A DNA stretch of 34,392 nucleotides from assembly GCA_003427395.1 (NCBI GenBank), contig BFEA01000566.1, forward strand, positions 542,475 through 576,866, read 5' to 3'. This document shows positions 10,020-19,900 of this stretch, piece by piece (position 1 is the first letter of the stretch; the number at the start of each line of letters is the position of its first letter). The notes beneath the pieces are model-generated. The model searched no databases. It was not told the DNA's origin and was given only the letters and a program-made list of their open reading frames with translations. This DNA is from Chara braunii. Its lineage: Eukaryota > Streptophyta > Charophyceae > Charales > Characeae. A program made the translations under genes and the position numbers.

Positions 10020-10800
10020 GTTTCAAAGGTTGGACATTGTTTCTAAGATTAATGACCCAGTGCTATGTTTATTGGTTGTTTTCTGAAGGGTTAGACATTG
10101 TTTATAAGTTGAATGGTCTGGTTGCTGCGTTTATTTTTAGAAGGTTTGTCTAGCTAATTTTCGAGATCAAGCATTGTTTCTAAGCTGAATGGCTTGGTAG
10201 TTGGACATTATTTTAAAGTCGAATGTTTTAACTTCATGCTTTTTAAGTGACTTAGGATAAGTTGAATATTGTTTCCTCGAATGGTCCAGTCTCTTGTTTA
10301 ATTTTAGGGCTAAGCATTGTTTCCAAGCCGAATGATTTGACTTGAAACCACTCACTAAGCACAAACAAGTATAATCAGCGATACTTTATTTATACTTGCA
10401 TATGAACATACAAGTGGATATTGCTTCCAAACCGAATGGTTCAGCTTCAGTCATATCACTAAGAAGATAAAGAACGTAAAAGGTGTAATTGAAAGTAAAT
10501 TGGGCCAGATGAACATTGTTTCTAAGTTGAATGACTCAGTCCCCTGCCCATATTTTGAAGACAAGTTAGAGAGTTATTAAATTTTATATATTTAAACAAT
10601 TCAGGGTAATAGGGCATTGTTTCAAAGTTGAATGGTCTAGTTACACACCTAAAGAAGAGATAAGTAGTTGTGCAACTTGTTCGTGTATAATCTAAGGCAT
10701 GCTAGACATTATTTCTAATCTAAATGGTCTAGCGTCATGCTATACGTAAGATGGGTATAAGGGATAATCATTTGGAGGATCAATGAACTATCTAATGAGG
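10020..10800 (+). repeat. Interspersed hairpin family A, ten core copies
   Basis: A 20-nt core with consensus CATTGTTTCTAAGYTGAATG occurs at 10035, 10096, 10172, 10206, 10267 (shortened to 17 nt), 10315, 10429, 10514, 10615 and 10707. A diverged eleventh with a different loop is at 10769-10785. Spacing varies from 34 to 114 bp. The ends CATT and AATG pair, leaving a 12-nt loop. After one unpaired base on the 3' side, the flanking arms also pair in most copies although their sequence changes: CTAGA with TCTAG at 10707, TCAAG with CTTGG at 10172, AGTTGGA with TTTAACT at 10206. This suggests conserved hairpins, not simple repeat decay. No coding potential is seen. Confidence 0.8.
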
Positions 10801-10937
10801 AAACAACTTGGGTTTTTTGTGATAGTTTACTCATTGTAGTATGAATTTGTTTATGATTGAGTGTTAGCTTTATTTTTTTTAAGTTCCAACTTTGACACGT
10901 AGTTGTTTTAGATGTTCGCCACGTGTTATAGCCATAA

Positions 10938-10962
10938 GAGTTAAATTTATTTTACTTAACTC
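10938..10962. repeat. Hairpin, 7-bp perfect stem
   Basis: GAGTTAA (10938-10944) and TTAACTC (10956-10962) form a perfect stem around an 11-nt AT-rich loop. It lies between hairpin families A and B. Confidence 0.6.
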
Positions 10963-10984
10963 AATTTCAACATTCTTTGGGTTG

Positions 10985-11640
10985 AGTTTACTTTTCATAC
11001 TTGACTTTGTATAAATTTTATAAAGTCACTTTCGCTAAAGGAAGTGATGCATAAATTTATACAAAACCAAGGAGTTAGTCAAATTTTTATTTTTAAACGT
11101 TTAACTTTGTTTTAGTTTTATATCCGACTTAATAAAAATCTAGAAAGTCTTCTTGTCTAAGGGAAGCATTGTCCAGATTATTACTAAATTAGGGAGTTGA
11201 ACAAAATTTAACTTTGTGAAATTTGAATCACTTTGAAATTTGGTATTTAGTTTCGTACAAATTTTAGAATGACACTTCTCTAAAAGAAGTGTTGCTGAAA
11301 ATTATGCAAATTTAAAGAGTTAGAAAAACTTTGTCTTAAACAGGAACTCAAGTTTTATTCCGAGTTCATGTCCGACTTAGTATAAATTTGGAAAGTCTAC
11401 TTGTCTAAAGGAGATGTTGTCCAAGTTTTTTTTTAATTCAGGGAGTTCGACAAAAGTTGACTCTCTAGAGTTAAGGATCGTTTCAGACTTCATATTCAAA
11501 CGAGTACAAACTATGAAAAGACATTTTCTTTAGAGAAAACATTGCCGGAATGTTCTTAGTTTTAATAAATTATATTATATTTTGATAAGAAAGATTTTGG
11601 TGATCCACCCTGTATAAGGGAGATGTTGCCTAAAACGTAT
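10985..11640 (+). repeat. Tandem hairpin family B, about 124-bp period
   Basis: Five units have inner loops centred near 11036, 11157, 11282, 11405 and 11531 (spacing 121-126), with a truncated sixth near 11614. Each has a conserved loop containing about CTAA(A) and an inner stem of different sequence: TCACTTTC/GGAAGTGA at 11026-11047, CTTCTT/GGGAAG at 11149-11166, ACACTTCT/AGAAGTGT at 11272-11292, TCTACTT/AAGGAGA at 11396-11414, TTTTCT/AGAAAA at 11524-11539 and CCCT/AGGG at 11608-11620. The first unit also has a perfect 13-bp outer stem, TTTGTATAAATTT (11006-11018) with AAATTTATACAAA (11053-11065). Units 2-4 have weaker outer stems. Confidence 0.75.
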
Positions 11641-11837
11641 TTTCTTCTGACACTTGCTTAAATTTAAATCTAAATTAGTTATTGAAAGCATTTGAGTGAA
11701 GTGTGATATCGAGGCTTATTCTCCAAACACTTATAGTTTAGTTTTGGAAATTGACCTATGCTCTGTTATGAACTATTTTTCGACGATTCTGATTCAAGAT
11801 CTGACTAGATTCAGTTTGATCCTACGAGGATCATCAC

Positions 11838-11941
11838 CTGTTATCTTTTGATAACAGATCGGCTGCCGATTTGGCGATTTACGATTCGACTCTAACTCAT
11901 TCTCGCCACTCAACCCAAAGGCCTTAGCCCCTGTGGGTTGA
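11838..11941. repeat. Cluster of three hairpins
   Basis: CTGTTATC (11838-11845) and GATAACAG (11850-11857) pair around TTTT. ATCGGC (11858-11863) and GCCGAT (11865-11870) follow directly with a single-base centre, too tight to fold as such but a clear palindrome. TCAACCCA and TGGGTTGA (about 11910-11917 and 11934-11941) pair around a 16-nt loop. The T4 loop hairpin resembles a terminator in form, but there is no bacterial context. Confidence 0.65.
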
Positions 11942-12338
11942 ATTTGCTTCCTTGAGGTTTTTACCTGAACTTTTTTGGAATAGTCATTTAAAAAAACGTA
12001 CTGAATATTTTATAATGCAAGGTTGGAAACAAATTGAGGTTTGTACGGTTAAGGTGAGGGTATGAGTGCAGAGAGTGGTTGAAGTTGACCCCGTGTAGTG
12101 CGTTTTTTTTTCTATTGGATCCTTGATGTGACTGCAGGTATAAATTGTGAATGGAAGTCTAACTTTGACTTGCCGGCGATCATATGTATATTTTTGAAGG
12201 GAGTCGCACATTGATTGTGAGAGCGTTCGCCATGCGTTTTTTCTATAATTTTATTTGTTTATATATGGTATGTTCTTTCGATTCAATATGACCCCACATA
12301 TTGGTCAAATAAACTTGCATCAAGACGTCCGTAGCAGT

Positions 12339-12422
12339 TGTCAAAGTTAAACCCCTTAACCTATTTCCAGACCTCGAATGATGGAACTTCACTTTCAGTG
12401 TTAGGGGCGTCTAACTTTGACA
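12339..12422. repeat. Inverted repeat, 11-bp perfect arms
   Basis: TGTCAAAGTTA (12339-12349) is repeated in inverse orientation as TAACTTTGACA (12412-12422), with 62 bp between. Flanking bases (ACCCCTT and AAGGGTT) extend partial complementarity. It continues the hairpin-rich character of the interval. Confidence 0.65.
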
Positions 12423-12557
12423 AAGGGTTGAGGCTCGCCTACCACTCATCCCCGTAGGGTGCCGAAGAGGGTAGGAGTCGCAACGGCCTTGACGGTTGTT
12501 TAGTGTCAAGAGATTAATCCCTCAAGGCGCGTGTCAGCCGACACTTAAGAGTCAAAA

Positions 12558-12584
12558 GTGACCCTCAAGACCATTGAGGGTCAC
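12558..12584. repeat. Hairpin, 10-bp perfect GC-containing stem
   Basis: GTGACCCTCA (12558-12567) and TGAGGGTCAC (12575-12584) pair perfectly around the 7-nt loop AGACCAT. It is the strongest single short hairpin in the interval between the direct repeats. Confidence 0.75.
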
Positions 12585-13003
12585 GTGATTATGGGTACTA
12601 CATAGTACATCATCACTACGACTGCTTGCGTATTCATGCATGGTTAGTTGATATGAGGAAACTTGCATCCACACGGTATTTATTTTAAGTCTCACAGGCG
12701 ATGCTGAATCGATTCGTGTGTTATATATGGGTTGGGTACAAAAAAGGACTAGGAGTGTTTTGTGTGTGTGATTTGAGTTTTTTTTTGTGATGTAACGCGT
12801 GGTAAGATTGAACGCCCTAGTCGATCGACGTCAAGTCGCACTTGGGACGTCAGCCCCCCACTGCGTCGGCTCGCGTACGGGTTTGATGGAGGTGCGCGAC
12901 CACTCGTACTCCCTATGCTACAGCGTACAAGAAACGTCATTGAGTGGGCTACCTCTGCGATTGCAACTGAGTAGCTTTCGCATGTGGTTCGGTAGTTTGG
13001 CGG

Positions 13004-13190
13004 GGATACGCCTGTCAAAGGGTGGTGACAACCCCTTGGGCAGAGGTAAGTTGTACATCACTTGACCCTATTCTGTCGTAGGGGTTCGTGGGAGGTATGG
13101 TTGGCGCACTCGGCCGGAGCGACAAAACTCCACCACGAAGAAGTCTTGCACAAATCCTGCGTGACGCAGCCGGAAGGGTCCCCCCCCTGT
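13004..13190 (+). repeat. Direct repeat, right copy (LTR-end-like)
   Basis: Aligns with 8985-9178 from GGATACGCCTGTC onward, including GGTGACAACCCCTTGGGCAG, AGGTAAGTTGTACATC and TTGGCGCACTCGG, then fades near 13190. The distance between copy starts is 4,019 bp. The pair could be the two ends of a non-autonomous LTR element or the starts of two truncated long LTRs. Confidence 0.65.
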
Positions 13191-14009
13191 GAGACCAATG
13201 CGCTCAACACCACGACACCTGCTTCGTGTCAAAGCGCTCTTCGTCAAGGGGTTGGTCAATTCCTCCGTATGGTTGTACGATCCTTGGACATGCGTCAGGG
13301 TAGCCGCTATCACCGATGTGGTAGCTCCTCATCACAACGCCATGTAGAAGAAACTTTGGTGGTCCGCCGAACAACTTGTCGTTTTCTGCGCACCTCCACA
13401 AATGTGAATTGTGCATGACATGGATGTCCTGCACACCGCCCGAGTATCCAACTTGGACGAGTAATCAGGCACGTCAACCACACACTGCAACAAAGCCCTG
13501 TAGTTGTGCAACTGCAGACGCATTCCGTGGTATGTGGATACACTCTCCCTCTCAACGTTGAGAACAATAGTCGTCACTACCAGCACTGTCGTGTCCCTCT
13601 CTTTCAGCAGACAACACATGGCCGCCACCACCAACATCCACCTCCATCGCCAACCTTGCGCCCATGCTGGACTTCGACGTCACCAGCCTGTTGCTGCCGC
13701 CTCGGAAAACGTCACACCCTGCTCCGCAATTGGGAATTGGTAGGCGAAACATAACCAAAGCTCCCTGCATGCTCCTTGCGCACCGTTTTCGTATGTCATC
13801 GATGGCGGTCCGGCCCTATCCCATCGCCCTTGCCCAGCCCTGCAGGAATTCAAATTCGAATTATCGAAAAACTTTCCGCGCGCTTATTTTTTTCCCACCC
13901 TTAAACCAGCTGGGGTCCGCATCTTTGTGTACCACGGACACAGGACGACAATGGGCAGACATCGGCGGTGAGACTCGTATACACATATGAAACAGGCCGC
14001 GGGATACCA
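13191..14009. other. GC-richer stretch with overlapping unrecognised frames
   Basis: Several short open frames overlap on both strands (for example 13062-13418 and 13332-13637), typical of GC-rich non-coding sequence; none has a recognisable domain. I see no support for a gene, RNA or element border here. Confidence 0.45.
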
Positions 14010-14090
14010 TTTAGGACTAGTCCTAAAAGCTGTACTTTTAAGATTCTTCTAACCAAAACACAGCGAGTCCTAAAAATCTCTTAGGACTCG
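14010..14090. repeat. TTAGGACT palindrome and hairpin
   Basis: An 18-bp perfect palindrome, TTTAGGACTAGTCCTAAA, is at 14010-14027. CGAGTCCTAA (14064-14073) and TTAGGACTCG (14081-14090) form a 10-bp perfect stem with a 7-nt loop. TTTTAGGATTC occurs again near 14100. Repeated TTAGGAC in both orientations suggests a small foldback element. A further near-palindrome, GATTGGACCAATC, is at about 14172-14184. Confidence 0.65.
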
Positions 14091-14732
14091 TTCTAAACCT
14101 TTTAGGATTCTTTCAGGAGTGTCTAATGAGACCCTTGGTCCAAGAAAAATCTACAGCTATAGGGCACTTAGATTGGACCAATCAAAATTTTTCTTAGAGT
14201 GATAGCAACCGTGAAAAAAGAGAAGGAAAGCCAACAGAAAACCACCCTCTTTCGAAGTTGAAGGGTCATATGTGCCACCCCTTCCCTCCTAGGTTGAGGT
14301 AGGACATGCCCCTTTGCTCGTCGGTTGAGTTAGGACGTCCCGTGCCAGCCTCATGGCTATTTCTGTACGGAGAGAACTTTGTCAGCTGGTTTTCATTTTC
14401 GGTTTGCCTGAGTTCTGGAAGTGGAGGTGCCAAGGTCCTAGAACTATGGGCCTCCCTCCACTACTCTCGACATTCACAAAAGAGAAAAGTAATTGCGGTG
14501 TATCTTTCCATGTTCTAGCAGAAGATTCACTCTCATTTTGCTCATGTCCAGAATAGTGGAGCCAGGTCCTATTGCTTGGCTCCGAGAAAGTCTGAGGGCA
14601 TACTAAGACTGAGACATAAAATCCCAAATTCCCCAAGACAAAGGGTAGACTCGCGGTCGCAACGATTTCCTGTTCGTGTGCCCATTTGTCAGCGGCCTGG
14701 GAAGCCGTGGGGCAAGGGATTTTGCGGGCACC

Positions 14733-14760
14733 TTGTGGTCACCTCCGGAGGTGACCACAA
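14733..14760. repeat. 28-bp perfect palindrome
   Basis: TTGTGGTCACCTCC (14733-14746) is followed immediately by its exact reverse complement GGAGGTGACCACAA (14747-14760), with no spacer. It lies in sequence without a supported gene. A perfect zero-spacer palindrome of this length is rarely maintained and may mark an element end or junction. Confidence 0.85.
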
Positions 14761-15521
14761 ATGCTCTTTTAAATTTTCCAATTTTCTTCAAAATTTGGCA
14801 AAATCCGTTCACCAAAGTTCCCAGCGAGATTGACAGAAATTACGGCTGCTCTATGAGGCTCGCCACACAGGCTGTCGAAAACCAGGTTTTCGGCAATTTT
14901 GCATGGCCACACAAGACTTTCGAAGAATTGCGGCTCAAAAAAACTTCGACAGGTGTCAGAATGGTACGCTCTCAGCCACCCTCCCCCATTCTTTTTTTTT
15001 TTTTTTTTTTAAAAGCTATATTNTTCTCTCAATTTCACCTCACACTACCTACCTACCACTACTCCTAATTGTAGGCATATGGGGAACCCTGTAGCAGCCA
15101 GAACCGTGTTCACGAGAGAACATGCCGGTGGGCGATACCGGCTAGGGGACAGCCGGTAGCATCAGGGACCATGCCAACAGGACCAGTCCCTGTGCCTCCC
15201 CTCAGGTCCCCTCCCCTATGAACATCAGCAGACTCTGCTAAATGCCAATCGGGGGATCCAGTGGTCTATCCTTCCCTCCCGCCTGCAGGAGACGGAATTC
15301 GAAAGTGCCCCACCTGCCTTCCGAGAATCGCATTCGAATTTGCATGGTCAGGGACTTCCGTAACAGCCGTGCCCTGTCGAAAGGCGGATTCCATTTGGCC
15401 ATGACCAAAAACCTCCCCCCTCCACAGCCTGTGTGGTGAAAGGAGGGTAAACTGTAGACCTCCGACTTTCATTTCTTTCTGACAGCTGAAAGAGTTTCGA
15501 CAGCCTGTGGCGTGCCTCTAT
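14761..15521. other. No supported gene; contains an ambiguous base
   Basis: Low-complexity T run and an N at 15023. The segment around 15290-15440, with phrases such as GGCCATGACCAAAAACC, is weakly similar to the tandem unit that follows (15522-15845), suggesting one repeat family. Open frames here show no domain. Confidence 0.45.
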
Positions 15522-15845
15522 GTGACGGGCGAAGCCCCAAATCCCCATTTCTCCGCAAGGTGCCGGCCTTGTCCTAGTAGTCATTGTGAAGGAGTGTGAC
15601 CAAAAACCCCAAATTGCCCTTTCTGCGGATCTGGGGTCGCAGTATGAGTATGCCCTGAGACCGTAGTGCAAGGTGGAGTTGTGACGGGCGAAGCCCCAAA
15701 TCCCCATTTCTCCACAAGGTGGGGGCCTTGTCCTATTAGTAATTGTGAAGGAGTGTGACCAAAAATCCCATCGCAAATTGGCCCTTCTGCGGATTTGGGG
15801 TCGTAGTATGAGTATGCCCTGAGACTGTAGTGCAAGGTGGAGTTC
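15522..15845. repeat. Two-copy tandem repeat, about 160 bp
   Basis: The unit begins GTGACGGGCGAAGCCCCAAA at 15522 and again at 15681. Both copies contain CCCCATTTCTCC, CCTTGTCCTA, TTGTGAAGGAGTGTGACCAA and TGCAAGGTGGAGTT. Copies differ by scattered substitutions and a 5-base insertion in the second (ATCGC near 15770). It accounts for the overlapping minus-strand open frames here, which are not genes. Confidence 0.85.
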
Positions 15846-16541
15846 TCCAAAATCGAAGAGGCACGATGAGATAGATGAGTACTAGCAAGAAAAATGAGAC
15901 AGATGAGAGAAGAGGCACTGAATATCCCTTTTTCCCCTTCTTTTTATCGAAAGGCCGGCGGCCATCATCGAGCTGACCAGCCCCAGGCAATTCAGAAATT
16001 ATTTCAGAAATTATTTGGTTTTACTCATCAAGTTCCATCATCTGGATTCGATCACAGGCCTGCATTTCAACAATTCATGGGTGTACCCACTGAGCAGGGC
16101 TCTTGGGTATGCAACATCGCACGCCAAAGCCCAGGACACATGGTCTGCCTCTAGGCTGGAAGCCCAAATCCTTGGATCCGCTGCTGAAATTGCGCGTTGC
16201 CCAGGCTGACCATGCGGTAGTTGAGTCCTCTCCTCTCGGACTTGCCGACCGCGAAAAACCAACCGCGTTTATGACTCCGCACCGTCAATACCTCGGAATT
16301 TTCGACTTGTTTAGGGCGAGTTTTTCCTCGCCACGTGCCGACGCTCACCGGGCTGGCCAGACAGAGGCTCCGTTTTGTTATCGTGGTGTCCTCCTGGATC
16401 TGCAGGTCATCAGGCGCAGGCGGTGCTGGCTGTGATAGTGGTAGTCCGTTGTCCTGTCCTCAATCTCCGCACGATCCCTCGTCTTCAATCTCCACAACGC
16501 CGAGTGGAGGCGGGAAACAAACCCCGCCCGCCTCCAAAACC

Positions 16542-16544
<3 letters not shown>
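15846..16544 (+). promoter_or_regulatory. Upstream region of pyruvate kinase
   Basis: This interval must contain the 5' UTR and probably the promoter of the pyruvate kinase gene, but I see no convincing TATA box or start site. From an ATG at 16335 a frame is open and in phase with the gene up to its start codon, which could give an 86-residue N-terminal extension (see findings). Other open frames are unsupported. Confidence 0.35.

Positions 16545-16590
<46 letters not shown>
16545..16590 (+). repeat. GA microsatellite directly before the start codon
   Basis: About 22 GA dinucleotides end three bases before the ATG of pyruvate kinase, so they lie in its 5' UTR. GA/CT tracts near plant promoters and 5' UTRs are known binding sites for BBR/BPC (GAGA-binding) proteins. 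A regulatory role here is inference, since similar tracts occur all over the window. Confidence 0.85.
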
Positions 16591-16592
<2 letters not shown>

Positions 16593-16893
16593 ATGGCGAC
16601 GTTGGACGTGGACAGCATTCTCGGGGATGCTCCTCATCCCATCGCGAAGACGAAGATTATTTGCACGCTGGGACCGAAATCGAGGGATGTGCCCATGCTG
16701 GAGAAGCTGCTGAAGGCCGGGATGAACGTTGCTCGGTTTAATTTTTCTCATGGAACGCATGAGTATCACCAAGGCACGTTGGACAACCTCCGCCAGGCGA
16801 TGATTAATTCTCAGATCCTCTGTGCTGTACTTCTCGATACCAAGGTATGCCGCGCTTTCCACCATCATTTCTACTCTCTCTCCCTCTGTCTGT

Positions 16894-16977
<84 letters not shown>

Positions 16978-19900
16978 CTTTCTCTCTCTTCGCACTGCCT
17001 GGTTTGACTTCCCGATCTTCAGGCATTTGCCGCGTTTTGCCTTCAAGTTGCTGCGCGTCTCTCGTCGGTCAATGACGTTCCGCGCAGGCTTACTCAATCT
17101 ACGGGGCGATCCGAAGTAGTGTTGAAGGTTGATTTGGACGTCTTCGCTCTCTCTCTCTCTCACCCACACACGTGGCAGCTCTCTCTCTCTCTCTCTCACT
17201 CCCTCTCTCTCTCTCTCTCTCTCTCTCGAAAACAAGCAAATCTGAGTGTTGTTTGTAGAGTTTTATGACACGGGTATATGCCCTTCCTAGTGCACGTTTT
17301 CTATCTGTTCGCTATCTGTTTCGCCTTTTCATTCTCACTGCTTGTCAACCTCGTCGTATTTCGTCTTTTATATCTTTTGAAGTGTTGTGGCCCTTGTCGT
17401 CATCGTGGTTAACTTTTGCGTTGCTATCGTGACCAATCGTAGCCACAATCCAATGAAGCCACTGCATGTGATAGACCGACTTTGTTTGCGTGCGGTGGTG
17501 GGTGATAGAAAAGAGCAAGGTGAATCACAACGGCGGCGGCAGTAGATGCACACAAAGCAATGCAAACGCGAAGAAGCGCCTTGCCCCGCGCCAAGCGGTG
17601 CCTCTCAAGATGTTTGCCAGACATTGATTGAAATAGGAAGAAAGCACGGAATGTAGTATTTTGAAACAGGAAACGAGACGTACTGCAGTGAATCATGACG
17701 GCCTACTTCTTCGTGCCGTGCTTCTTATGCTACCGTAGGTGTCTGGGCCTTTTTCATCATCATCTGCTTCTTTCCCGCCCCTGAATAGTCCGTTGTGAAT
17801 CAGCTGCCTGCTTCTCAATTGGCTGTGTCGGTATTTGTCGTCGCATGGTTTGATTGATCTTCTCTCTCGTCCGCTCCCCTTCCCCCCCCCCTCCCCAGGG
17901 CGCGCCACCCCCCTCCACTTGTTCTTCTTTTATGTACGCTTTTTGGAGTTCTGGAAGCCCGTTCCCCTGCCAGCTCTCAGCCATGTGGTGCTCCCTTGTA
18001 CCTCAGCGGTGTCTTTTCTCTCTCTCTCTCTCTGATTTGTCTGGGGAGGTTTCAGTTTCCCCATCGCCACAGCTGTCTTCTGCTGCTTCCCTCTCCTCCT
18101 TATCTTCCTATCAGGCTTTTCGAAGATAGCCTACAAGCTGATTTGTCTGGGCCTCGATCCGATGCCGAGGCTTTGCCAAACGTCTTTTTTTTTTAATTCG
18201 CTTCACCGGCGTTGCAGTATCGTATCTTGTCGTGTTCTCTTGGAGAGACTCCGTTTCCTTTTCGATTGCCTGCAGCACTACCGTCTTCCCCCGAACACAA
18301 CGCACCCCCATTTTGCCTGTATCGGCCCGGAAACATACCTTGTATACGTTCAGTTTCAGGGTGCGTTATGTTTGGGGAAAGACGGTAGTGTATTTCTCGC
18401 GCTCATTGCTTTTTTTTGACATATAGAGATCCGACAACGATATGCGGGAGATGCTTCAATCCTCTCTTTGTCTCCCTCTCTCTCCCTCTCTTTCCTCTCT
18501 TTCCTCTCTTTCTCTTTGACGGCTCCTTGGCTCCGTCTTGCACAGCGCTCTGACTACTCTTATGTGTTCTGCGTACAGTGAATCCTCTCTTTGTCTCCGT
18601 CTCTCCTTGGCTTCAATCCTCTCTTTGTCTCCCTCTCTCCTTGGCTTCAATCCTCTCTTTGTCTCCCTCTCTCCTTGGCTTCAATCCTCTCTTTGTCTCC
18701 CTCTCTCTCCCTCTCTTTCCTGTCCTTTTCTTCTTACCAAAAGTGAATGTGAAGCACGCCGGAGCTGCGAACAGTAATTTCTTTCGCACATACAATTTAC
18801 GATTCTTGATGATTACGGTAGTTTATCTGTGTAGTAGGTACTTTGGATACCGTGTTCACTTTTTTTTTTCCCCGCTGCCGCCCACTCTCCCTCGAAAAGA
18901 GTTCACCCCGGCCAATCTGCTGTTGTCTCTTTAGGGATGTGTGCGTTGCTCCAGTTCCAAAAAGCCCTTTTCGTCTGATGCGCTCATTCATCCATCCCTT
19001 CACCCATCCTCTCGCCAGACGAGACTGTGGCTTGGTTGTCGGGGTCCGGTCGCGTATGTTTTATTCATTAGCGGTGTATTTTACCTATTTCGGATCGCAA
19101 GGCGGAGAAATCTCCCTCCCGTCGTATCTCCCTCCCGTGGGTGGGTGGAGATCTCCCTCCCGTGGGTGGGTGGAGATCTCCCTCCCGTGGGTGGGTGGTT
19201 GTTTAGAGAGAGCGAGTGTCACACCAGCCAACATCATTCCGTGAGGGATTCCATGATTCCGAATTTCAGTGGAGGATATAAGGGCCTAAATCATTTTGTA
19301 CGATCTAAAAAACAAAAACAAAAAAAAACTGCCAATCTGTAGCAGTAACTCATTCTCCCTTATAAGGAGGTGATCCAGCCGCACCTTCCAGTACGGGGCT
19401 GCCTTCTTACGACTTCGCTCCAGTCGCTAGCCCTGCCTTCGGCATCCCCCTCAAGTAATCCAACGAAGTAGCTGGGGGAGGAGAAAGATCTGCCGAGGTA
19501 GGTAGGTCATCAGACGTGGAGAGGGCAGAGGAGAAGAAGAAGGGATCAGAAGCTTCCGCGCGCTCGCTCTTGGGTCATGTGGTAGCACCAACTAGCTGGC
19601 AATCCACCGTTGGCTGTTTTTTTTTTCTCTCTCGCCGAGGAGATAGATCTGCTGAGGCTGCGGACGCGTGTGCTAGATTGAGCCACAACAGAGCTGCACA
19701 CCGTCGGAAGACGGTTGGGTTTCAGGAGGAAATTCGACCGTAGCATAGCTTCTGCTGCTCGATCGCCCGATCTTTGTTCGGGGAAGGCCGGGGAGCATCA
19801 TCTGGAGAAACGCGACCGGGAAAATCAGTTAGTGGTAATATCAGCGAATTAGAGAATGTAGAGCCCGAAAAATTAGTCCCAGGATTAACGAGTGATTTAA

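Noticed and set aside
10020-10800. CRISPR-like array
   Set aside because: A repeated 20-nt core with spacers looks similar at first sight, but the core is diverged between copies, spacing varies from 34 to 114 bp, spacers are related as pairing arms, and there are no cas genes in a eukaryotic context.
9900-12600. Hammerhead ribozymes or tRNA genes in the hairpin tract
   Set aside because: I looked for the CTGATGAG/GAAA hammerhead core and for tRNA T-loop GTTCRANNC with acceptor pairing and found neither.
13062-13770. Cluster of overlapping open frames on both strands
   Set aside because: Six or more frames of 60-118 codons overlap, typical of GC-rich non-coding DNA; none has a domain.
15348-15850. 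Minus-strand open frames of 142 and 89 codons
   Set aside because: They are translations of a two-copy tandem repeat, recognisable by repeated protein phrases.
19364-19452. A functional rRNA gene
   Set aside because: Only about 89 bp of the 3' end are present, with mismatches to the usual plastid sequence; the rest of 16S, tRNAs and 23S are missing.
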